Shown here piece by piece: positions 18,418 through 27,247 of a stretch of 64,000 nucleotides of DNA. Source of the DNA: JBPYCR01 sp051846935. GTDB taxonomy: Bacteria > Bacillota > Bacilli > Bacillales > Amphibacillaceae. The stretch spans positions 9,637 to 73,636 of the forward strand of contig NZ_JBPYCS010000014.1 in the NCBI RefSeq assembly GCF_051846935.1, given 5' to 3'. A model generated the notes under the pieces. The model had not been told where the DNA came from. It saw nothing but the letters and a program-made list of their open reading frames with translations, and searched no databases. The stretch's first letter is position 1. Each line of letters begins with the position of its first letter. A program made the position numbers and the translations under genes.

Positions 18418-20064
18418 TTGCGATTTTACACTTTTAAAAGACGGAATATTTTAAATTTATTGCTTTTTGTTTTGGTTGGAATACTTATTTTGGCTGCAGG
18501 GTGTATGCCGAAAGAGGAGAGTTCTACTTCTAATGACGCATCACCAGCAGAAAATACGGATGAGGTGGATGCGGAAACGTCTTCTGTCGGTACGTTCGTA
18601 GTAGATCTAGTCGCTGATGCAACGACGATGGATCCGGGACAAGCGACGGATGTTAACACCCATCGGGTTCATTATAATATGTTTGATACGTTAGTTCAGT
18701 GGAAAGAGGAGGCTTTTGAAATAGCTCCAGGACTAGCTGAAGAATGGGATATCTCCGAGGATGGGCTTGAATACACGTTCTACTTACGGGAAGGCGCAAT
18801 GTTTCACGATGGGACGGATGTAGATGCTGAAGCGGTTAAATTTACGTATGATCGTATGATTGACGAAAATCATGAACATCATTACGGCCCTTTTCCTTTA
18901 GCAGATTTCTATTATGGAATGATTGAAGAAATAGAAGTTATTGATCCGTACACAGTTAAATTTGTTTTACAAGAAAAAACAGCTTCATTTCTTTTTAATA
19001 TGGCTACGATCATCGGTGGAATTGTAAGTCCTACAGCAGTTCAAGAATCTGGGGAGGATTTTGCGAGTAATGCGATTGGTAGCGGTCCATTTAAGCTTGA
19101 AAATTGGCAACGAGGCGTTCAAATTGAATTAGCTCCGCACAAAGAATATTGGGATGGTGCACCAGAAATAGCCAAGTTAGTTATTACACCAGTCAAGGAA
19201 GATCTTGTACGAGTAACGCGTTTAATGAATGGAGAGTCGCATTTAATTTACGATGTGAATCCAGACAGCATTGAAGAAATTGAAGGGGACAGTAATCTGG
19301 AAATGCTTACGCAAGCAAGCCCGCATCTGTGGTACGTTGGGTTAAATATTAGAAAAGAACCATTTGGAGATTTAAAAGTAAGGCAAGCAGTTAACTATGC
19401 AATTGATAAGGAAGCGATTGTGAATGACATTTTAAAAGGTACAGGTGTTGCAGCAACGCAGCCGTTAGCACCAGCGTATAACGGACATGACCCAAGTATT
19501 GAAGGGTATCCGTACAATCCAGAGAAGGCAAAACAATTACTAGAGGAAGCTGGGTACAGTGAAGGCGATATTTCAATTAACTTTGTAATACCTGAATCAG
19601 GTTCTGGAATGCAACAGCCGGTTGCAATGTCTACCGCAATCCAAAGTTATTTAGCAGATGTCGGGATAGAAGTAGGAATTGAAAAAATGGAATGGGGCGC
19701 TTTTCTTGATGAGGTAAACCAAGGTGGTCGAGACGTCAATGATATGTGGGCGCTATCTTGGATGGCTATTACAGGGGATGACGATAACGTGATGACAAAT
19801 CTTTATTCGTCCAATAACATTCCGTTGTTTAATAGTGGCTATTATGAAAATGAAGAAGTGACTACGTTACTTGATGAAGCAAGGGTTGAAACCGATTTTG
19901 AAAAAAGAAGTGCACTTTATCAAAAGGCTTCCAAAATTATAACGGAAGAAGCTGCCATGCTATTTGTTGATTATGCGAAGCAAACGGCAGCGATGACATC
20001 GGAGCTTAATGGATTCCAGCTTCACCCATCTCAAATGATGGATGTATCAAAGATAGGAAAATAA
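18418..20064 (+). CDS. ABC transporter peptide-type substrate-binding lipoprotein (SBP family 5)
   Basis: 548 residues from TTG 18418, nine bases after GGGAGGT. A lipoprotein signal ends at LAAGC (Cys about 24). Family 5 features: FDTLVQWKEEAFEIAPGLAEEWDISEDGLEYTF, LREGAMFHDGTDVDAEAVKFTYDRM, SGPFKLENWQRG and VRQAVNYAIDKEAIV. It captures an oligopeptide, dipeptide, amide or similar ligand outside the cell for the permease pair encoded next. The downstream hydrolases suggest a ureido or N-carbamoyl compound rather than an ordinary peptide; that is inference. A hairpin separates it from the permease genes. Confidence 0.88.
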   Translation: MRFYTFKRRNILNLLLFVLVGILILAAGCMPKEESSTSNDASPAENTDEVDAETSSVGTFVVDLVADATTMDPGQATDVNTHRVHYNMFDTLVQWKEEAFEIAPGLAEEWDISEDGLEYTFYLREGAMFHDGTDVDAEAVKFTYDRMIDENHEHHYGPFPLADFYYGMIEEIEVIDPYTVKFVLQEKTASFLFNMATIIGGIVSPTAVQESGEDFASNAIGSGPFKLENWQRGVQIELAPHKEYWDGAPEIAKLVITPVKEDLVRVTRLMNGESHLIYDVNPDSIEEIEGDSNLEMLTQASPHLWYVGLNIRKEPFGDLKVRQAVNYAIDKEAIVNDILKGTGVAATQPLAPAYNGHDPSIEGYPYNPEKAKQLLEEAGYSEGDISINFVIPESGSGMQQPVAMSTAIQSYLADVGIEVGIEKMEWGAFLDEVNQGGRDVNDMWALSWMAITGDDDNVMTNLYSSNNIPLFNSGYYENEEVTTLLDEARVETDFEKRSALYQKASKIITEEAAMLFVDYAKQTAAMTSELNGFQLHPSQMMDVSKIGK

Positions 20065-20076
20065 TTTGTTACCGTG

Positions 20077-20114
20077 CGCCCGCTCCATCTTACTTATGTA
20101 GCTTCGAGCGGGCG
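20077..20114 (+). other. Intercistronic hairpin between binding-protein and permease genes
   Basis: CGCCCGCTC (20077-20085) pairs exactly with GAGCGGGCG (20106-20114); loop 20 bases; no long T-run follows. Its GC-rich stem stands out in AT-rich DNA. Such hairpins can act as partial terminators or protect the upstream message, raising binding-protein output over permease. Confidence 0.6.
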
Positions 20115-20215
20115 TATGTTTCCTCATAAGCAAAAGAAATGAGTATGTGAATCGCTTAAATATTTAACAACGTATCGTCCGCATTTAAGCCTCACATAAG
20201 GAGTGTAGGACCGTT

Positions 20216-21163
20216 ATGTTTTCATATTTAATTCATCGAATTATTTGGCTAATCCCTGTGTTTTTTGGCGTATCGATCTTAATATTTGTAGGCATGAGAC
20301 TAGCCCCTGGAGACCCCGCGCAATTATTGCTTGGCTCCTATGCTACCGAAGAAAGCTTGGCTAATCTTCGGGCGGAAATGGGGTTGGACGCTTCCATTTT
20401 TACGCAATATTTTATTTGGTTAAGCGATATTGTGACACTTGATTTCGGTCGTTCCATTACGTATAACGAGGAAGTTTTAACACTTGTATTATCAAAAATT
20501 GTGGCGACAGCATATTTGGCGGTCGGTAGTTTACTTATTGCAATTCCGATTGGGATGATTATTGGTATCATTTCTGCGGTGAAACAAAATACATGGATTG
20601 ATCGTTTGCTAATCCTTTTTCCACTAACCGGCATAAGTCTTCCAATTTTTTGGCTTGGGATGCTCTTAATTATAATTTTTTCAGGAATGTTGGAATGGTT
20701 TCCGTCGTCAGGTATTTACTCACCTGATGGAGGTGGAATGCTCGATTTACTTTATCATTTAGTTTTACCAGCAATTACACTTTCTCTAGTTCCTGCGTCC
20801 GTAATTGCTAGAATGATGCGATCATCCATGCTTGAAGTAATCAGACAGGATTATATACGAACGGCAAGAGCGAAAGGGGCAAAGGCGAAACGGGTCATAT
20901 TAATTCACGTGCTGCGTAACGCATTAATTCCTGTAGTTACGGTAATCGGAATGCAAATAGGATACGTGATTGGCGGGGCTGTCGTTGTGGAGGTTGTGTT
21001 TTCATGGCCTGGAATTGGGCAAATGCTCATGAACGCGATATTAACGAGAGATTATCCTTTAGTAATTGGTGGGACGCTAATTTTAGCTTTAATTTTTGCG
21101 CTCGTAAACTTAGTCGTTGATTTACTGTATAGCATTATTGATCCGAGAATTCAAACAAAATGA
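20216..21163 (+). CDS. ABC transporter permease, DppB/OppB type
   Basis: 315 residues, full length for DppB-like permeases. N-terminal MFSYLIHRIIWLIPVFFGVSILIFVGMRLAPGDPAQ is the standard first membrane segment; six membrane spans follow. The cytoplasmic EAA loop that docks to the ATPase is seen as IRTARAKGAKAKRVILIHVLRNA, and the end (ALVNLVVDLLYSIIDPRIQTK) is typical. ATG after CATAAGGAGTG. It pairs with the next gene as the membrane channel. Confidence 0.9.
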   Translation: MFSYLIHRIIWLIPVFFGVSILIFVGMRLAPGDPAQLLLGSYATEESLANLRAEMGLDASIFTQYFIWLSDIVTLDFGRSITYNEEVLTLVLSKIVATAYLAVGSLLIAIPIGMIIGIISAVKQNTWIDRLLILFPLTGISLPIFWLGMLLIIIFSGMLEWFPSSGIYSPDGGGMLDLLYHLVLPAITLSLVPASVIARMMRSSMLEVIRQDYIRTARAKGAKAKRVILIHVLRNALIPVVTVIGMQIGYVIGGAVVVEVVFSWPGIGQMLMNAILTRDYPLVIGGTLILALIFALVNLVVDLLYSIIDPRIQTK

Positions 21164-21192
21164 CGGCTAAACGGGCGCGAGAGGAGTTTTAA

Positions 21193-22080
21193 ATGGTGGA
21201 TGTAACAAAGGAGAATGCAGATCAGTTACCTGTTGCGAATAAAAGGAAATTCATACGTAACGCTTTCAAAAAGCATAATTATATTGTTGTCGGCTCCGTA
21301 CTCGTTGGGGCGTTTGTACTTATAGCTATTTTAGCACCAATATTAGCACCAATGAATCCCGATCAAGTAAACCCAGCAGCAAGGCTAGCGGGAATAGGTA
21401 CGGAAGGTCATATTTTAGGTACGGATCATTTAGGTCGAGATATGCTAAGTCGTCTAATTTATGGAAGCCAAGTGACATTATTAAGTGGCTTAGCTGCTGC
21501 ACTTATGGCAATGCTTGCTGGTGTCAGTCTTGGGGTGTTTGCAGCGATGAGTCATAAGCGAATAGATAACATAATTATGCGCTTTATTGATGTTTTAATG
21601 GCGTTTCCAGCAATATTATTGGCTATTTTAATTGTTGCTTTTTTAGGGCCAGGATTAAAGAATGCATTAATCGCTGTAGCTTCAGTAAACATTCCATTTT
21701 ATGCACGGTTAACCCGTTCCGTAACGTTATCGTTAAAAGAAATGGAATTTATTGAGGCCTCAAATGCAATCGGAAACCGTAAAAGTAAAACGGTATTTAA
21801 ACATATTTTGCCAAATATATCTGCCTATATCGTCGTTCAATCGATGATGAATATTGGTTGGATGATAACCGAAACAGCTTCACTTAGCTTTTTAGGTTTA
21901 GGTGCACAGCCGCCGACTGCTGATTGGGGGAGTATGCTTGGAGAAGGGCGGTCGATTATGACGATTGCTCCATTGACTGTAGCATTGCCGGGGATTTGTA
22001 TATTTTTAGTTGTAATGGGCTTTAATTTGTTAGGTGATGGATTGCGAGACTATTTAGATCCGAAGCTGAAAGATAGATAG
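21193..22080 (+). CDS. ABC transporter permease, DppC/OppC type
   Basis: 295 residues with the DppC pattern: a cytoplasmic N-terminus, a first span, a periplasm-side-type loop with GTDHLGRDMLSRLIYGSQ, later spans, and the EAA loop MEFIEASNAIGNRKSKTVFKHILPN. It ends DGLRDYLDPKLKD as usual. It starts 29 bp after the DppB-type gene with AGAGGAG before ATG. Forms the heterodimeric membrane part of the importer. Confidence 0.9.
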   Translation: MVDVTKENADQLPVANKRKFIRNAFKKHNYIVVGSVLVGAFVLIAILAPILAPMNPDQVNPAARLAGIGTEGHILGTDHLGRDMLSRLIYGSQVTLLSGLAAALMAMLAGVSLGVFAAMSHKRIDNIIMRFIDVLMAFPAILLAILIVAFLGPGLKNALIAVASVNIPFYARLTRSVTLSLKEMEFIEASNAIGNRKSKTVFKHILPNISAYIVVQSMMNIGWMITETASLSFLGLGAQPPTADWGSMLGEGRSIMTIAPLTVALPGICIFLVVMGFNLLGDGLRDYLDPKLKDR

Positions 22081-22094
22081 AAGAAGGTGATAAC

Positions 22095-23084
22095 GTGAGC
22101 GATTTATTGTCCATTCAAGCACTTGAGACAACATTTTTTACAGCGGAAGGAAACATAACGGCTGTTGATCAGGTGAGCTTTGATTTAAAAAAGGGAGAAA
22201 TTGTAGGCATTGTAGGAGAGTCTGGCAGTGGGAAAAGTATTACTTCTCTGTCGATTATGGGACTCGTACCTTCCCCTCCTGGCAAAATTACAGGTGGGAA
22301 GATTCTTTATAAAGGAAAAGACCTGCGAAAGCTTAAGGAAGAAGATTTAAGAAAATTGCGCGGAAAAGAAATAGCGATGATCTTTCAAGAGCCAATGACT
22401 TCTTTAAATCCTGTATATACAATCGGGTATCAGCTCGATGAGGCAATTATGCTCCATGAACGTCTAGATAAAAAAACAATACGGAATCGATCGATTGAGT
22501 TGCTAAATTTAGTAGGAATCCCACGCGCGGAAGAAATTGTTAAAGAGTACCCTCATCAATTATCTGGTGGTATGCGTCAGCGGGTCATGATTGCTATGGC
22601 AATGGCTTGTAATCCTGATTTATTAATAGCAGATGAGCCAACAACTGCTCTCGATGTAACGATACAAGCACAAATTTTAGAATTACTAAAAAAGCTTCAA
22701 GCGGAAAAAGGACTTTCAGTTCTACTTATTACACATGATTTAGGTGTAGTTGCCGAATCGTGTCAGTACGTTTTAGTAATGTATGCCGGTCAAATTGTTG
22801 AAAAGGCAAATGTGAAAGACATTTTCTTAAATCCTCAGCATCCGTACACAATTGGTTTAATGAAATCGATCCCAAAAATATCTGGGGATAAAGGAGCGCT
22901 ATACTCGATTCCTGGTCACGTAGTAAATCCTTTAGAAGAAATAAAAGGCTGCCGTTTTGCTGAAAGGTGTGCAAAAGCAACCGAAACATGCTTTAACGAA
23001 CTGCCACCGCTAACATCGTTAAACGAAGAGAGCGAGCATTATTATCGCTGTTGGTACCCTGGGAAGGATGGAGAATATGAGTAA
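22095..23084 (+). CDS. ABC transporter ATPase, DppD/OppD type
   Basis: 329 residues from GTG 22095 (GAAGGTGATAAC before it). Walker A GESGSGKS, Q-loop FQEPMTSLNP, signature LSGGMRQRVMIAMAMA and Walker B LLIADEPTTALD are all intact, with the H-loop ITHDLGVVAE. The C-terminal oligopeptide/HPY region carries cysteines (GCRFAERCAKATETCF ... CWYPG), the [4Fe-4S]-like motif known in DppD-type ATPases. Powers import with the next gene product. The end overlaps the next start by 8 bp. Confidence 0.92.
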   Translation: MSDLLSIQALETTFFTAEGNITAVDQVSFDLKKGEIVGIVGESGSGKSITSLSIMGLVPSPPGKITGGKILYKGKDLRKLKEEDLRKLRGKEIAMIFQEPMTSLNPVYTIGYQLDEAIMLHERLDKKTIRNRSIELLNLVGIPRAEEIVKEYPHQLSGGMRQRVMIAMAMACNPDLLIADEPTTALDVTIQAQILELLKKLQAEKGLSVLLITHDLGVVAESCQYVLVMYAGQIVEKANVKDIFLNPQHPYTIGLMKSIPKISGDKGALYSIPGHVVNPLEEIKGCRFAERCAKATETCFNELPPLTSLNEESEHYYRCWYPGKDGEYE

Positions 23085-24051
23085 GACGTTGCTTGAAATA
23101 AATAAGTTGAAAAAACATTTTCCAATCCAAAATGGTCTTTTAAAAAGAAAGCAATATGTTAAAGCAGTAAATGATGTGACATTATCGATTGATCAAGGAG
23201 AAGTTTTTGGATTGGTCGGTGAAAGCGGCTGTGGTAAGTCAACGACGGGCAGATTAATCTTAAATCTTCTTGAACCAACAGATGGCCAAATTATTTTTGA
23301 TGGAAAAGACATATCAAATTTATCTAAATCAGAGCTCCGTTTGTTAAAAAAGGATATGCAAATTATTTTTCAAGATCCTTTTGCTTCATTAGACCCACGA
23401 ATGAAAGTGTATGGCATTATTGCTGAACCAATGGTTACGCATAAATTGTTTAAAACAAAGCAGGAGCTTGATAAAGAGGTACGGCGCTTAATAAATGTTG
23501 TTGGCTTAAAAGACTATCATTTGGATCGGTACCCCCATGAATTTAGTGGTGGACAAAGGCAGCGGATAAGTATTGCTCGATCGTTAGCGCTAGATCCTAA
23601 GTTTATCGTAGCAGATGAATCGGTATCTGCATTAGACGTTTCGATTCAATCGCAAATTTTAAACTTATTAAAGAAGCTGCAAGAAGAATACAATTTAACT
23701 ATTTTATTTATCTCACATGACCTAAGTGTCATTAAGTATATTAGCGATCAAGTGGGTGTAATGTATTTAGGGAATGTCGTTGAACGAGGTAGAAAAGAAG
23801 ATATATTTAAAGATCCTTTGCACCCGTATACGAAAGCATTGTTATCTGCTGTTCCAATTCCAGACCCGACTTTAAAACGAGAAAGAATTATATTAGAAGG
23901 AGATATTCCGAGCCCGTCCAACCCTCCGTCTGGATGCCCGCTTCATCCACGTTGTCCGATGAAAATGGACATTTGTGCGGTGGAGCTACCTGAATTACGT
24001 GAGACGCGTACAGGTCATTATGTATCCTGTCATTTATATGCTGAAAAATAA
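23077..24051 (+). CDS. ABC transporter ATPase, DppF/OppF type
   Basis: About 324 residues from ATG 23077, overlapping the end of the previous gene (ATGAGTAA), which suggests translational coupling; an ATG at 23068 is too close to GGGAAGG. Walker A GESGCGKS, Q-loop FQDPFASLDPRM, signature FSGGQRQRISIARSLAL, Walker B FIVADESVSALD and the C-terminal CPLHPRCPMKMDIC motif are present. Walker B reads ADES rather than ADEP, common in OppF proteins. Last of the five transporter genes. Confidence 0.92.
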   Translation: MSKTLLEINKLKKHFPIQNGLLKRKQYVKAVNDVTLSIDQGEVFGLVGESGCGKSTTGRLILNLLEPTDGQIIFDGKDISNLSKSELRLLKKDMQIIFQDPFASLDPRMKVYGIIAEPMVTHKLFKTKQELDKEVRRLINVVGLKDYHLDRYPHEFSGGQRQRISIARSLALDPKFIVADESVSALDVSIQSQILNLLKKLQEEYNLTILFISHDLSVIKYISDQVGVMYLGNVVERGRKEDIFKDPLHPYTKALLSAVPIPDPTLKRERIILEGDIPSPSNPPSGCPLHPRCPMKMDICAVELPELRETRTGHYVSCHLYAEK

Positions 24052-24225
24052 ACGAACGAAGAGAACACGAAATTTGCTGTTTAAAAGATAGATTACGAGT
24101 AGTCGTAGTGGAAAGATGAAATTTATGCAGCTGTGGGTGAGAAAGCACATAGGTTCCAGCTGTTTTAAAAGGTGTGTACACATACGAATGATAGAACATT
24201 GTGTTGAAGTGCAGGAGGGTAGTAT

Positions 24226-25467
24226 ATGTCCATTGGGTCTAAAATAAAAATAAATAAAGAACGATTGTGGAATTCAATAAATGAACTGGGCGATATAGGG
24301 AGTATGGGAGAGCAAGGAGTTACAAGACTTTCTTTAACAAAGGAGGACATGGAAGCGAGAAGCTACATTATCGATTTAATGGAGACAGCTGGGTTACAAG
24401 TAAGGATCGATGCAATCGGTAATATTATTGGAAAAATTGAAGGCAAGGATCCAACAGCCCCTGTTGTAATGACAGGCTCTCATATAGATACCGTTTTTAA
24501 TGGAGGAAAATTTGATGGTGCTTTAGGTGTATTGGCTGGAATAGAAGCTGCGCGAACGATCATAGAAAATCAAGTTCCAATTGAAAACGGAATTGAAATT
24601 ATTTCTTTTACGGATGAAGAAGGTGCACGATTTAATACGGGCTTTATCGGGAGCAAGGCTTTAACAGGATATTTAACCGAAGAAGAGCTGGCGAAAAAGG
24701 ATAGAGACGGGGTACGAATGGATGAAGCACTTATGCGTGCAGGCTTTACCCCGGACACCTGCCATCTAGCAAGAAGAAGTTCAAATGAAATTAAAGCGTA
24801 TTTAGAGCTTCATATTGAACAAGGAAGAGTGCTTGAAACAGAGAATTTACCTATTGGAATTGTGACGGATATTCAGGGAACGGTGTGGATTGATGTTGCG
24901 TTTATTGGCAGGGCAGATCATGCAGGAGCGACACCGATGTCCATACGAGTAGATGCCTCGTTAGCAATGTCTGAGTCATTGCCGTTAATTGAAAAGGCTG
25001 CAATCAAATGGGGTGGGGTAGCTACTGTAGGGACGATGCAATTTTACCCAGGGGGGATTAACATTATCCCTGAGAAGGTTATGTTTACGATTGATTGCCG
25101 ACATGTTGATAAAACGAAGCGCGAGCAAATGAAAAATGAAATAATTGGACTTCTACATCAATGTGCTGAAAAGAGAAGCCTAAAAGCAAAGGTAAAGGTG
25201 AATGTGGAGGTTGACCCTGCATCTTGTTCGACTAAAATTATAAAAGTGTTTGAAAATGTAGTTACTCAGACGGGTTTGCCTTTATTTAAAATGAAGTGTG
25301 GAGCAGGACATGATGCATTATTCATGTCGAAAATTACCGACTTCGGTATGATATTGGTTCGATCAAAGGATGGCATAAGTCACAATCCTAACGAATGGAG
25401 TTCTAAAGAGGATTGCTCAATCGGTACGCAGGTACTTTATGAAGCACTTGTCCTTTTGTCTAAATAA
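24226..25467 (+). CDS. M20-family Zn-dependent hydrolase (N-carbamoyl-L-amino acid / allantoate amidohydrolase)
   Basis: 413 residues. Family signatures are clear: GDIGSMGEQGVTRLSLTKED, TGSHIDTVFNGGKFDGALGV (metal His/Asp), SFTDEEGARFNTGFIGSKAL (Glu pair), LHIEQGRVLE, the dimerisation domain with GRADHAGATPMSIRVDA and late GAGHDALFM. These enzymes hydrolyse the ureido group of N-carbamoyl amino acids, allantoate or beta-ureidopropionate, releasing CO2 and ammonia. It lies directly after the ABC importer and before a cysteine hydrolase, so the operon probably takes in and strips nitrogen from a ureido compound. Which one cannot be decided from sequence alone. ATG after AGGAGGG. Confidence 0.85.
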   Translation: MSIGSKIKINKERLWNSINELGDIGSMGEQGVTRLSLTKEDMEARSYIIDLMETAGLQVRIDAIGNIIGKIEGKDPTAPVVMTGSHIDTVFNGGKFDGALGVLAGIEAARTIIENQVPIENGIEIISFTDEEGARFNTGFIGSKALTGYLTEEELAKKDRDGVRMDEALMRAGFTPDTCHLARRSSNEIKAYLELHIEQGRVLETENLPIGIVTDIQGTVWIDVAFIGRADHAGATPMSIRVDASLAMSESLPLIEKAAIKWGGVATVGTMQFYPGGINIIPEKVMFTIDCRHVDKTKREQMKNEIIGLLHQCAEKRSLKAKVKVNVEVDPASCSTKIIKVFENVVTQTGLPLFKMKCGAGHDALFMSKITDFGMILVRSKDGISHNPNEWSSKEDCSIGTQVLYEALVLLSK

Positions 25468-25485
25468 TCAAATGGAGGATGACGA

Positions 25486-26154
25486 ATGGAGCAACTGAAC
25501 AAGCTTATGCATTTATATGGGAATCAAAAGCATATGCCGCAAATTAAAAAAAGCGAAACGGCAATTGTTATAACAGATATGCAATATTTTGATACGAAAC
25601 GAGGCTATGGAATTTTAGCGGATACGATAAAGGATCCCTCTATTTTAGACTATTATTATGATCGTGTGGAGAAAACGATTATTCCTTCGCTTCAAAAACT
25701 GCTTCAATTTTGCAGGGAGAATGGAATTGAAATTATTTATTCTAAAATTGAATCATTAACAGTCAATGGGAGAGATCGAAGTCTCAGCCATAAACGCTTA
25801 AATATACATGTGAAAAAAGGAACAAAAGAGGCTGACATTATTGAAGAAATCGCTCCTTTGAATACGGAAATCGTATTGAGTAAAACCGCTTCTGGCGTAT
25901 TTGGAACAACGAACATTGATTATGTATTAAACAATTTAGGAATTAAAAATGTAATTGTAACGGGCGTACTAACAAACGAATGTGTGGAGAATTGTGTTCG
26001 TTCTGCTGCTGATTATGGGTATGAAGTGTTTATTCCTGAGGATACGGTTGGCGCGCTTACGAAAGAAATACACGAGTACGCATTAATGACGCTCGGAAAT
26101 GCGTATGCAACAGTTACAAATGTCGATGAAGTGCTTCGGAGCTTTGTTGAATGA
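25486..26154 (+). CDS. Isochorismatase-family cysteine hydrolase
   Basis: 222 residues with the family triad in place: Asp in VITDMQYFD, Lys in LSKTASGVFGTT and the nucleophile Cys in GVLTNECVENCVRSAADYGYE. Members include N-carbamoylsarcosine amidase, biuret, ureidoacrylate and nicotinamide hydrolases. It starts 18 bp after the M20 gene behind TGGAGGATGACGA, so the two hydrolases act together, probably in stepwise release of ammonia from a ureido or carbamoyl substrate. The exact reaction is unknown. Last gene of the operon; a terminator follows. Confidence 0.82.
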   Translation: MEQLNKLMHLYGNQKHMPQIKKSETAIVITDMQYFDTKRGYGILADTIKDPSILDYYYDRVEKTIIPSLQKLLQFCRENGIEIIYSKIESLTVNGRDRSLSHKRLNIHVKKGTKEADIIEEIAPLNTEIVLSKTASGVFGTTNIDYVLNNLGIKNVIVTGVLTNECVENCVRSAADYGYEVFIPEDTVGALTKEIHEYALMTLGNAYATVTNVDEVLRSFVE

Positions 26155-26230
26155 TTATGTAAGCAAAAGTGTTAAAATAGTGGCTTTTACTTACATAAAC
26201 CACCATAATGATTGCTTAAAATTTTGTTTA

Positions 26231-26265
26231 AAAATCCCCTTTAAGTAAGTTGGAAAGGGGATTTT
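26231..26265. terminator. Strong hairpin terminator (works both ways)
   Basis: AAAATCCCCTTT (26231-26242) pairs perfectly with AAAGGGGATTTT (26254-26265) around 11 bases. The A- and T-tails are part of the stem, so it can terminate either strand. It closes the ABC-hydrolase operon. Confidence 0.75.
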
Positions 26266-26304
26266 CTCGTTCATATGATAAAATATTAGTACTTATGTAG
26301 TGAA

Positions 26305-26872
26305 ATGAATTTCATAATTCCAAACCCTTACAGGGCACCGGTTTGAAAACTTAAAAAAAGAAGTACCTCTCCAATGGTAGTTTGACTACAAACCATAGAC
26401 TGGAGGGACACTTCCTATGACCATTATACGTCAACCTAGCTTTGAACCCTTATGGTTCGATAAACACTTTGCGCCTACCTGTTTCAGAGAGCATTCTTAT
26501 CGATATGATAGCTATGGTTCCAAATACGAGACCTTGAAATACACAATCTTTAAGAAATGTATCGATTGTCCATTGGCTACTGAAGGCATTTGTCAAAAAG
26601 TATTTAAGGTGAAGATCACCAAAGATCTTCGAAGATATACAGTTCCAGCTTTGGGATCAGAAGCTTAGGGAATTATCTATAATCGACGTACAGCCGTTGA
26701 TCCTGCAGGAAAAGTAACAGCGAAAAAATCCATTTTAAAAGTTTTGGCAAAAACCTTTAAAATTAGTTGAGGCGTTGCCTGCGGAAAGCGGAGTGGATCC
26801 GCATGGAATACCGCAGACACCAATCTCGCTTTAAATTTTTAAGTCGATTTTAAAATTCTGTTCTTTTGTGAT
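26305..26872 (+). mobile_element. Degenerate IS1182-like transposase remnant, copy A
   Basis: A short reading frame (26417-26668, 83 codons) joins the transposase start MTIIRQPS to a C-terminal piece, KKCIDCPLATEGICQKV and KVKITKDLRRYTVP, typical of IS1182/DDE transposases. The large catalytic middle is missing. Flanking DNA is shared, in inverted orientation, with copy B (43508-43998): the outer end ATGAATTTCATAATTCCAA, the leader with AGAAGTACCTCTCC, and the tail GTTGCCTGCGGAAAGCGGAG and TTCTGTTCTTTTGTGAT. It is an internally deleted, immobile remnant. The gap 26873-27247 beyond it carries only the inverted repeat listed next. Confidence 0.7.
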
Positions 26873-27149
26873 GTGTTAAAAATGGCAATTATGAAATTGA
26901 ATCATGTGTGTAAAAATTACTTTAAGTCATAACTAGTATCGATCCTCATCCTCACCCTGGGGGACGATTGCGCTTATATTTGTTATCGTTTTTCATGGCG
27001 TTTAATTCCTCTTTGCTTTTATTCTTCGTTTTTGTCTTATTTTTGTCTTTTGACATATGATTTTTTTGCCCCTTTCCAATTCGTATACGTATAGCTTATC
27101 CATAAGGTTGAAAAATATTTTTCCATGAAAAACGTTCTGCAAATAAAAA

Positions 27150-27198
27150 GTTCAAATGCTTGTACGAGTTATGCTTATCTCGCTATTGGCATTTGAAC
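27150..27198. repeat. 10-bp inverted repeat downstream of the TRAP fused permease
   Basis: GTTCAAATGC (27150-27159) and GCATTTGAAC (27189-27198), spaced 29 bases. It lies 50 bp past the stop of the minus-strand permease gene, where a terminator or 3' mRNA structure would be. No T-run adjoins it. Confidence 0.4.
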
Positions 27199-27247
27199 GG
27201 ATAGAAAACAAGAGGTGGTTGCTGGCTTTTTTGAGGTGGATAAATGA

